6,654 nt of DNA from NCBI GenBank assembly GCA_036378995.1, contig DASUVJ010000068.1, positions 1 to 6,654 on the forward strand, written 5' to 3'. Numbering within the stretch: position 1 is the first letter of the stretch; each line of letters starts with the position of its first letter. This DNA is from DASUVJ01 sp036378995. Its GTDB lineage: Bacteria; Patescibacteriota; Saccharimonadia; Saccharimonadales; Saccharimonadaceae. Positions 1 through 4,929 of the stretch are shown piece by piece. Under the pieces are notes generated by a model, which did no database searches, was not told the DNA's origin, and saw nothing but the letters and a program-made list of their open reading frames with translations. Position numbers and translations under genes: made by a program.

Positions 1-143
1 TCATTATTGCGTGCCGTTCGTTGATACATAGGGTAAGCCACGGTAACGATACCGGCAAGGATACCGATTACCGAAACAACGACCATAATTTCTACGATCG
101 TAAAGCCGCGCCGTCCGTCTTGTTTTTTACCGAAGATGCCCAT
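1..143 (-). CDS. Type IV pilin / pseudopilin-like protein, N-terminal part (cut by window edge)
   Basis: The first 47 codons of a gene that continues beyond base 1 are present. A short basic leader (MGIFGKKQDGRRG) is followed by FTIVEIMVVV and a hydrophobic helix to about residue 37. This is the class III signal of type IV pilins and pseudopilins: prepilin peptidase should cut between Gly13 and Phe14, methylate the new N-terminal Phe, and leave the conserved Glu at mature position 5 (residue 18). The helix anchors the subunit in the membrane before assembly into a pilus or pseudopilus. The ATG is chosen because it gives a leader of normal length and has AAAGGA 11 bases upstream. Type IV pili are a common surface system of Saccharibacteria, where they serve in motility and host-cell contact; that role is inferred here. 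The variable globular domain is missing, so major pilin, minor pilin and GspG/GspH-like pseudopilin cannot be told apart. Confidence 0.88.
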   Translation of the reverse strand, partial: MGIFGKKQDGRRGFTIVEIMVVVSVIGILAGIVTVAYPMYQRTARNN

Positions 144-154
144 TTTTTCAGTAA

Positions 155-196
155 TCCTTTTCCGTCACTATAGCATAGGCGTTATTAACGCGGCAA
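155..196 (-). promoter_or_regulatory. Promoter and Shine-Dalgarno site of the pilin-like gene
   Basis: On the minus strand TTGCCG (196-191) and TATAGT (172-167) are separated by 18 bases. The -10 box is preceded by TGC, giving an extended -10 (TGCTATAGT). The expected start of transcription is near base 160, so the leader would be about 17 bases and would begin at the AAAGGA (160-155) that can serve as ribosome binding site. The -35 part lies inside the last codons of uvrC, so the pilin gene probably has its own promoter as well as possible read-through from uvrC. The call rests on consensus matching by eye. Confidence 0.5.
179..191. repeat. Short perfect palindrome between the -35 and -10 of the pilin promoter
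   Basis: GCGTTA-T-TAACGC is a perfect inverted repeat with 6-base arms and a single central base. It covers the uvrC stop codon (TAA, minus 187-185) and falls in the spacer of the predicted pilin promoter. That position would suit a repressor or activator site. It could equally be chance, and the loop is too small for an RNA hairpin using all 6 pairs. Confidence 0.3.
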
Positions 197-1738
197 ATAC
201 TTGCTAAGGACTTCGGCGCGCGCCTGCCCGACCGCTTGCACGAGCTGCTCCTGGGTAGCCGCTTGAACACCACGCAGACTTCCGAAGGTCTTTATGAGTT
301 TTTTGCGCGTCGTGGGACCGATACCCGGAATATCTTCAAGACTGCTCGCAGTCGCCTTTTGGCGTTTTAAAACGGTGTGGTAGCTCACAGCAAAACGATG
401 CGACTCGTCCCGGATGCGCTGGAATAATTTGGTCACGTCAGTATACCTTGAAACAATCGACGAGCCACGAAGGTTTTTAGAGTGCGAAGAAGCGTTCATT
501 TGACCCGCATGAAGATTAACGATATAGTACTCGCCCGATGCCGTAACACTTACTCCCTCGGCCGGTTCGCGCATTAATTGAGAGAGTTTTTCAGATGCAA
601 CATTTGAACGTGCCTTGTGTACAATAATCTCTTCTTCGCGCTTGGCAATGCTGATAGTCGGAATATTTAGCTCGCGTTCTTCAAGGGCCTTTAGGGCTGC
701 ATCTAACTGGCCTTTTCCACCGTCAATTAGAATAAGGTCAGGCACGCCCCAGGCTTTCATATTTTTTTCGCTAGTGCGCCGCCATAACGTCTCTCGCATA
801 TTGTAGTAATCATCGTTTTGTTCGATTTTTGCTTTAAACTTGCGGTAATTGGCACGATCACTAACCCCGTTTGTAAATACCACCATACTCGCAACCACAT
901 TCGTACCGCTCATATGCGAAATGTCGTAACCTTCAATGCGTACGGGTAATTTCTCCAGGCCAAGCAGGTCTCGAAGATCACTCAAGGCTTTGTCCTTACT
1001 AATATTCAAGAATTCTTTATCGCCGAACATAATCCGGCGCTGCAATTCTTTAAGATCATTCAGCTTGTTCCGGAGGATTGCCGCCGTCTCAAAATCCTGC
1101 AGCCTGGCCGCCGTTTTCATATCTCGTTCGAGCTCCGTTGTGATTGCCTTGCGGCCGCCCTCCATGTACTTAATGAGCTTTCGCAGGTTCGCCTTGTATT
1201 CTTCGCTCGTTGTGCCTGGCTTGGGGCTAAGGCCAATATGAACATCCAGATCAGGACGCATATTATCCCGCGGAGGTTTCGTGTAGTATGGGAAGACTTT
1301 TCGCAGATAACGAAGCGCTTTTTTAACGGCAAACCCGTTATAATACGGACCGAAATATTCCGCACCATCATCGGCCGGGTTGCGCGTAAAACATACATAC
1401 GGCCATGGGCTTTTCATATCGATACGAATGAACGTTTGGGACTTATCGTCACGGAGCAAAATATTGTAGCGCGGCATATAGCGCTTGACCATTTCGCTTT
1501 CTAGAAACAGCGCATCGATTTCGCTTTCGGTCTCGACCCAATCCGTATCGTCGATCTCGGCAACAAGCGCACGCGTTTTAATATCCATGTCGCGTGTACT
1601 TTGAAAATACTGACGCACTCGGTTTTTCAGTACAGCTGCCTTGCCAACATAAATAATCTCTCCACTGGACGATTTATGAAAATAAACGCCGCTGGATCGA
1701 GGAAGCGTCTTTAGCTTGGCTTCGAGCTTTTTATTCAT
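185..1738 (-). CDS. uvrC: UvrC, nucleotide excision repair endonuclease subunit
   Basis: With UvrB, UvrC cuts damaged DNA on both sides of the lesion. The 517 residues follow UvrC order. A GIY-YIG nuclease for the 3' cut comes first (GVY 17-19, YVG 30-32, Arg40, Glu80). A UVR helical pair for UvrB contact lies near 200-235 (DFETAAILRNKL). The RNase H-like nuclease for the 5' cut has Asp272 in DISH, Asp309/310 in NDDYYNM, Asp339 in LILIDGGKGQL and His447 in RDESHRFA. A helix-hairpin-helix DNA-binding domain lies near 466-515 (LEDIPGIG). Both catalytic centres look intact. Two oddities stand out: the four cysteines usual between the first nuclease and the UVR domain are absent (the only Cys is 116), and about 40 extra residues lie in roughly 374-430 compared with the E. 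coli protein. The protein is still shorter than the usual ~600 residues. The ATG is directly preceded by a -10 box, so the mRNA is probably leaderless. Family assignment is secure. Confidence 0.97.
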   Translation of the reverse strand: MNKKLEAKLKTLPRSSGVYFHKSSSGEIIYVGKAAVLKNRVRQYFQSTRDMDIKTRALVAEIDDTDWVETESEIDALFLESEMVKRYMPRYNILLRDDKSQTFIRIDMKSPWPYVCFTRNPADDGAEYFGPYYNGFAVKKALRYLRKVFPYYTKPPRDNMRPDLDVHIGLSPKPGTTSEEYKANLRKLIKYMEGGRKAITTELERDMKTAARLQDFETAAILRNKLNDLKELQRRIMFGDKEFLNISKDKALSDLRDLLGLEKLPVRIEGYDISHMSGTNVVASMVVFTNGVSDRANYRKFKAKIEQNDDYYNMRETLWRRTSEKNMKAWGVPDLILIDGGKGQLDAALKALEERELNIPTISIAKREEEIIVHKARSNVASEKLSQLMREPAEGVSVTASGEYYIVNLHAGQMNASSHSKNLRGSSIVSRYTDVTKLFQRIRDESHRFAVSYHTVLKRQKATASSLEDIPGIGPTTRKKLIKTFGSLRGVQAATQEQLVQAVGQARAEVLSKYLPR

Positions 1739-1746
1739 TGTTTTCT

Positions 1747-1752
1747 ATTATA
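1747..1752 (-). promoter_or_regulatory. -10 box of uvrC, placed for a leaderless mRNA
   Basis: A perfect TATAAT on the minus strand is separated from the uvrC ATG by only 8 bases (AGAAAACA). Transcription normally begins 6 to 8 bases after the hexamer, so the mRNA would start 0 to 3 bases before the AUG, with no room for a Shine-Dalgarno site. No convincing -35 is seen at 16 to 18 bases upstream (the region reads TGGTTTT). Confidence 0.6.
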
Positions 1753-1763
1753 CCGTCATCGGC

Positions 1764-1769
1764 TATACT
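1764..1769 (+). promoter_or_regulatory. -10 box of the DUF4342 gene, placed for a leaderless mRNA
   Basis: TATACT on the plus strand lies 9 bases before the ATG at 1779, and no purine-rich ribosome binding site lies between them. The expected transcript start is 1775-1777. A -35 would have to sit near 1741-1746 (TTTTCT, a poor match), which is the region used by the opposing uvrC promoter. Confidence 0.5.
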
Positions 1770-1778
1770 AAAACCACT

Positions 1779-2033
1779 ATGACGGATACAAAAAAGACCA
1801 CCGAAGAGTTCAGCGTCAACGGCGACGAACTGCTCGCAAAAGTAAAATCACTCATTAACGAAGGCAACATCCGCCGCGTCATCATTAAGGATGCCGACGG
1901 AAAAACGTTGATTGAGTTCCCTGTAACAGTAGGTGTTATCGGAGCTGTACTTGTGCCTATTTGGGCAGCTATCGGCGCTATTGCTGCGCTCGTCACAAAA
2001 TGTACGATTGTCGTCGAACGACGTGAAGAGTAA
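1779..2033 (+). CDS. DUF4342 family small membrane protein
   Basis: This 84-residue protein matches the pattern I recall for DUF4342. An acidic, hydrophilic N-terminal half contains the charged stretch VKSLINEGNIRRVIIKDADG (about residues 22-41). A hydrophobic Gly/Ala-rich segment follows (about 47-72, TVGVIGAVLVPIWAAIGAIA), and the tail TKCTIVVERREE carries a single Cys near residue 75. The family has no established function. One membrane-inserted helix or hairpin and a cytosolic basic/acidic domain are all that can be read from the sequence. A longer in-frame start at 1716 overlaps uvrC and adds residues unlike the family. The start at 1779 is preferred because it follows a -10-like box and begins where related proteins begin. 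The gene stands alone: it is divergent from uvrC and is closed by a terminator 14 bases after its stop. Confidence 0.85.
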   Translation: MTDTKKTTEEFSVNGDELLAKVKSLINEGNIRRVIIKDADGKTLIEFPVTVGVIGAVLVPIWAAIGAIAALVTKCTIVVERREE

Positions 2034-2047
2034 TCAAGAAACCAACC

Positions 2048-2077
2048 AAAAATGCCGGAACTATCTCCGGCATTTTT
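2048..2077. terminator. Bidirectional intrinsic terminator between convergent genes
   Basis: AAAAATGCCGGA (2048-2059) pairs perfectly with TCCGGCATTTTT (2066-2077) around a 6-base loop ACTATC, giving a 12-bp stem whose core is 7 bp of ATGCCGGA type. Each strand ends in a T-run (TTTTTATT on plus, TTTTTGG on minus). It closes the DUF4342 gene from the left and trhO from the right. The trhO stop codon (2081-2079) lies directly against the stem. Confidence 0.93.
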
Positions 2078-2078
2078 A

Positions 2079-2987
2079 TTAGGCTCCAGCCATCGCGCCG
2101 ATTTTGGCGCGCTCTTTGCATTCCTCTGTATGATACAAAAGATCCGGATTCTGCTTACAGAACAGACAAATCAGCACAAGATCGTTGCAATTTGCAAAGG
2201 CGCAATTTTCGAAGTTATTCGTTGGACCCTTACAGTGCGTACACTCACCAATAACCTTCGCATGATCACTAAAATCGACTTTCATACGGTCGTCAAATAC
2301 ATGGAGACTACCCTCCCATAAGCCATCGTCGCCATACGTTTCGCCGTATTTAACGATGCCACCATCAATCTGATAGACCTCTTTAAATCCTCGATTTTTC
2401 ATGAGACTCGAAAGAATCTCACAGCGAATACCACCCGTACAATACGTAACAATCGGCTTGTCTTTCAGGTCATCGTATTTACCACTCTCGAGCTCACGAA
2501 TAAAATCGCGCGATGTACGAGTGTCTGGCACGACAGCGTTTTTAAATTTACCGATCTTTGCTTCGTACTCATTACGTCCATCAAAAAATACAACATCGTC
2601 GCCACGCTCTTCGACAAGTTTGTGTATATCTTTTGGTTTTAGATGCACTCCGCCGCCTACAACACCGTTTTCATCGACCTTCAATTCCTCGGCAGCATCA
2701 AAGGCGACAATTTCGCTCTTAGCTTTTACGCTCATGCGCGGAAAATCTTCACGTCCGCCATCACTCCACTTAAACACCGTACCCTTAAAGCCCGGGAATT
2801 CTTTTGTAGCTTTGATGTACTTCTTTAAATCCTCAATGTCACCACCAACCGTGCCGTTGATACCGTGCTTCGAAATAAGAATGCGTCCGCGAAGATTAAG
2901 GCTCTCACAAAGTGTTTTTTGCCATAGCTTCATTGTCTCCGGATCGGTGATCGGAGTAAATTTATAATATAATAAAATCTTTTGCAT
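2079..2987 (-). CDS. trhO: tRNA uridine(34) hydroxylase TrhO (rhodanese-related, YceA/UPF0176)
   Basis: TrhO uses O2 to hydroxylate U34 in the anticodon wobble position of a set of tRNAs, giving ho5U, the precursor of mo5U/cmo5U. The 302 residues show the family's three parts. An N-terminal ferredoxin/acylphosphatase-like domain spans about 1-95 (LRGRILISKHGINGTVGG is the typical signature). A rhodanese domain spans about 115-225, with DGRNEYE at 136-142 and the active-site loop CTGGIRCE at 183-190, where Cys183 is the expected nucleophile. A cysteine-rich C-terminal domain (Cys249, 252, 262, 267, 274, 277, 290) probably binds zinc. It is shorter than the ~350-residue E. coli protein mainly at the C-terminus. 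The gene has its own promoter and is convergent with the DUF4342 gene. It may be annotated simply as a rhodanese-like sulfurtransferase, but the domain order points to TrhO. Confidence 0.93.
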   Translation of the reverse strand: MQKILLYYKFTPITDPETMKLWQKTLCESLNLRGRILISKHGINGTVGGDIEDLKKYIKATKEFPGFKGTVFKWSDGGREDFPRMSVKAKSEIVAFDAAEELKVDENGVVGGGVHLKPKDIHKLVEERGDDVVFFDGRNEYEAKIGKFKNAVVPDTRTSRDFIRELESGKYDDLKDKPIVTYCTGGIRCEILSSLMKNRGFKEVYQIDGGIVKYGETYGDDGLWEGSLHVFDDRMKVDFSDHAKVIGECTHCKGPTNNFENCAFANCNDLVLICLFCKQNPDLLYHTEECKERAKIGAMAGA

Positions 2988-2995
2988 TATTTTCC

Positions 2996-3024
2996 ATTAT
3001 ATCTCAGCGTCGCTTCTACCTCAA
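2996..3024 (-). promoter_or_regulatory. Promoter of trhO, placed for a leaderless mRNA
   Basis: On the minus strand TTGAGG (3024-3019) and a perfect TATAAT (3001-2996) are 17 bases apart. Only 8 bases (GGAAAATA) separate the -10 from the ATG, the same distance as at uvrC. The GGA in those 8 bases would lie upstream of the predicted transcript start, so it should not act as a ribosome binding site. Confidence 0.72.
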
Positions 3025-3043
3025 TAATTATCTTAAAAAGTCC

Positions 3044-3072
3044 TTTGCATCACGACTACTTTAAGATATAGT
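3044..3072 (+). promoter_or_regulatory. Promoter of the ABC exporter operon
   Basis: TTTGCA (3044-3049, 4 of 6 to consensus) and TATAGT (3067-3072, 5 of 6) are spaced by 17 bases. Transcription would start near 3079-3080, leaving about 95 bases before the first exporter gene but only 3 to 4 bases before the ATG of the short leader ORF. The promoter is back-to-back with that of trhO and does not overlap it. Confidence 0.6.
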
Positions 3073-3082
3073 AGAAAATACT

Positions 3083-3166
3083 ATGATCGTTTCGCACGAT
3101 CCTCTATTCGTTCACGTTCGGCCGATCCGAACCACTAGCGATACAAACATGAATACCAATAAATAA
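3083..3166 (+). CDS. Putative 27-residue leader peptide upstream of the ABC exporter genes
   Basis: The first ATG after the predicted transcript start opens a 27-codon frame (begins MIVSHDPLFVHVRPIRTTSD, ends in NTNK, stop TAA at 3164-3166). Three facts support a real gene. The -10 to ATG distance (10 bases) resembles that of the other genes here. The stop codon overlaps the AAGGAG ribosome binding site of the next gene. The stop is 8 bases from that gene's ATG, ideal for translational coupling. The peptide has no signal sequence or membrane helix and I do not recognise it, so a regulatory role in its own translation is more likely than a function of the product. The codons also contain two perfect hairpins. 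A chance open frame of this length is quite possible (roughly 0.3 for unbiased sequence), so this remains a hypothesis. Confidence 0.4.
   Translation: MIVSHDPLFVHVRPIRTTSDTNMNTNK
3085..3132 (+). repeat. Two tandem 6-5-6 hairpins in the exporter leader
   Basis: GATCGT-ttcgc-ACGATC (3085-3101) and GTTCGG-ccgat-CCGAAC (3116-3132) are perfect inverted repeats with identical geometry, centred 31 bases apart. The first arm GATCG (3085-3089) can also pair with CGATC at 3123-3127, which spans the loop and the 3' arm of the second hairpin. The two folds are therefore mutually exclusive with a third one. No T-run follows either stem, so they are not intrinsic terminators. They may be RNA switches, protein-binding sites or coincidence. 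Confidence 0.45.
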
Positions 3167-3170
3167 GGAG
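3165..3170 (+). promoter_or_regulatory. Shine-Dalgarno site of the first exporter gene, overlapping the leader ORF stop
   Basis: AAGGAG lies 4 bases before the ATG at 3175. Its first two bases are the last two of the leader ORF stop codon TAA, so a ribosome finishing the leader would sit on this site. Confidence 0.85.
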
Positions 3171-3174
3171 AGTT

Positions 3175-4926
3175 ATGCAAAAACAGATCATCTCACTACT
3201 ATGGCGCACTGCAATGCGCTATCCTGTTCGCACCCTACTTGCCGTTTTTGGCTCTGCTGCGACAACCGTTATCGGCTCGTTTTACGGTCCATACATTATT
3301 TCACAAATCCTTGATCAATTGCAGCATGGATCAATCACACTTGACGGCGCAATGCCGCTCGTTATCGTCTATATATTAACCCAAATTTACGGCCAAATTA
3401 TCGGCTGGCGCTTGAACTTGTTTTTTGCGTGGACTATGGAAACCGCAGCTCAGCGTGATCTATACAAAAGGATTTTCTCGAGCCTTACTCAGCAAAGCCT
3501 GACATTCCATTCGGATAGGTTTGGCGGCGCGCTCGTTTCACAAACCACCAAAATGATCGGCTCATTCGAACGATTCTGGGACACAATTATTTTCCAGATC
3601 ATCCCGTCGATCGCCAGCGTCGCTGGTGCCACAATTATACTTAGCTTCATTTTTTGGCAATACGCAGTATTCCTTTTGGCGCTGTCGTTCGTGTTTATTG
3701 CCGTCGTCTTCATAGGTTCGCGATTCTTGCTCGTTCGTAACAAAGAGGAGGCTCAAGCGCACACCGCAACTAACGCATATGTCGCCGATGCAGTCACTAA
3801 CGTTATGACTATTAAATCACACGGTCACGAGCAAAAAGAACTCGATACGCTAGTCAACAAAGCTGACTTCTGGCGCGAGAAAAGTCTTTCGACGATGCGC
3901 GGCTTTTTGACCGTGAGCAGCGGCTACTCGTTTCTCATTACCATATTGAACGTAGGCGCCCTTGTTGGAGCGATTTGGGCAAGCGAACATAACGTTATCT
4001 CTATCGGCGCAGTCTACCTCAGTATTACTTATACCTTTACGGTAGGACGCCAGCTATGGGAAATGAATAACATCATGCGCAGCTACAACCGTATTATGGG
4101 CGATGCGCACGACATGACAGAGATTCTTGCTCTTACGCCGTCAGTAAGCGACAAGAGCGATACTGAATTGACCGTCAAAAAAGGCTCGATCGAGTTCAAA
4201 GAAGTTAGCTTTGCCCACGACGGAAGCAAGGAACGCTTATTTGATAATTTCTCGCTTGTCATTAAACCTGGTGAGCGCATCGGTCTCGTCGGACATTCCG
4301 GATCAGGTAAAACGACACTTACCAAGCTCTTGCTGCGATTCGCGGATATTGAAGCTGGAAAGATTCTTATCGACGGCCAGGACATCAGCGAGGTATCGCA
4401 ACGGTCACTCCGCCAAAATATTGCGTATGTACCTCAGGAGCCAATGCTCTTTCACCGCAGCCTGCGCGACAACATCGCGTACGGCAAGCCGGATGCTACT
4501 GACGAAGAAGTTCTTGAGGCTGCACAAAAAGCAAATGCATCAGAGTTCATCGAAAAGCTCCCTGAAGGGCTTGATACGATGGTCGGCGAGCGCGGCGTTA
4601 AGCTATCCGGCGGTCAGCGTCAACGTATCGCGATTGCCCGCGCCATCCTAAAGGACGCGCCGATTCTTGTGCTCGATGAGGCGACATCTGCACTCGACAG
4701 TGAAAGCGAAAAGCTCATTCAGGACGCTTTAACTAAGCTTATGAAGGGACGCACTAGCATCGTTATCGCCCACCGCCTCTCGACGATCGCGAAGCTCGAT
4801 AAGATCATCGTGCTTGAAGACGGCAAAATCCGCGAACAGGACACCCACGAAAAGCTCTTGAAACAAAAAGGTATTTACGCCGGCCTCTGGTCTCACCAAA
4901 GCGGCGGATTTATCGAGGAGGATTAG
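3175..4926 (+). CDS. ABC exporter half-transporter (membrane domain + ATPase), first subunit
   Basis: This 583-residue protein has the usual order of a type IV (B-family) ABC exporter. A six-helix membrane domain occupies about 1-310, with hydrophobic stretches near 19-38, 60-78, 138-160, 163-182, 250-268 and 274-292. A complete ATPase domain follows from about 338. Its motifs are Walker A GHSGSGKTT (373-381), the Q-loop Gln421 in YVPQEP, the exporter X-loop GERG (471-474), signature LSGGQ (477-481), Walker B ILVLDE with catalytic Glu502, and the switch His533. It is therefore expected to hydrolyse ATP and move a substrate outward across the cytoplasmic membrane; the substrate (drug, lipid or peptide) cannot be read from the sequence. 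There is no peptidase domain, so it is not a C39-type bacteriocin exporter. The next gene begins 3 bases after its stop and encodes a similar half, so the two probably form a heterodimer like BmrCD or TM287/288. The start is fixed by the AAGGAG site. Confidence 0.95.
   Translation: MQKQIISLLWRTAMRYPVRTLLAVFGSAATTVIGSFYGPYIISQILDQLQHGSITLDGAMPLVIVYILTQIYGQIIGWRLNLFFAWTMETAAQRDLYKRIFSSLTQQSLTFHSDRFGGALVSQTTKMIGSFERFWDTIIFQIIPSIASVAGATIILSFIFWQYAVFLLALSFVFIAVVFIGSRFLLVRNKEEAQAHTATNAYVADAVTNVMTIKSHGHEQKELDTLVNKADFWREKSLSTMRGFLTVSSGYSFLITILNVGALVGAIWASEHNVISIGAVYLSITYTFTVGRQLWEMNNIMRSYNRIMGDAHDMTEILALTPSVSDKSDTELTVKKGSIEFKEVSFAHDGSKERLFDNFSLVIKPGERIGLVGHSGSGKTTLTKLLLRFADIEAGKILIDGQDISEVSQRSLRQNIAYVPQEPMLFHRSLRDNIAYGKPDATDEEVLEAAQKANASEFIEKLPEGLDTMVGERGVKLSGGQRQRIAIARAILKDAPILVLDEATSALDSESEKLIQDALTKLMKGRTSIVIAHRLSTIAKLDKIIVLEDGKIREQDTHEKLLKQKGIYAGLWSHQSGGFIEED
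4917..4921 (+). promoter_or_regulatory. Shine-Dalgarno site of the second exporter gene
   Basis: GGAGG within GAGGAGGAT lies 8 bases before the ATG at 4930 and inside the last codons of the first exporter gene. It fixes the start and indicates coupled translation of the two subunits. Confidence 0.85.
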
Positions 4927-4929
4927 CCA

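Noticed and set aside
936..1504. Open frames on both strands overlapping uvrC (936-1241 plus, 1117-1398 minus, 1238-1504 plus)
   Set aside because: All lie in other frames of uvrC, whose domains are continuous across this stretch; none shows a family pattern.
1716..1778. Longer N-terminus for the DUF4342 protein from an ATG at 1716
   Set aside because: It would overlap the uvrC start, would be upstream of the predicted promoter, and would add a hydrophobic segment absent from the family pattern.
2052..2321. 89-codon plus-strand frame starting in the terminator
   Set aside because: Its ATG is inside the terminator stem and the rest is antisense to the cysteine-rich end of trhO; there is no independent support.
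2401..2967. 188-codon open frame on the plus strand opposite trhO
   Set aside because: It lies wholly within the well-supported trhO gene on the other strand, has a Ser/Pro/Phe-rich composition typical of an antisense shadow, and has no ribosome binding site or recognisable motif.
3085..3132. Transcription terminator or CRISPR-like repeats in the exporter leader
   Set aside because: Neither stem is followed by a T-run, and the two inverted repeats differ in sequence, so they are neither terminators nor direct repeats.
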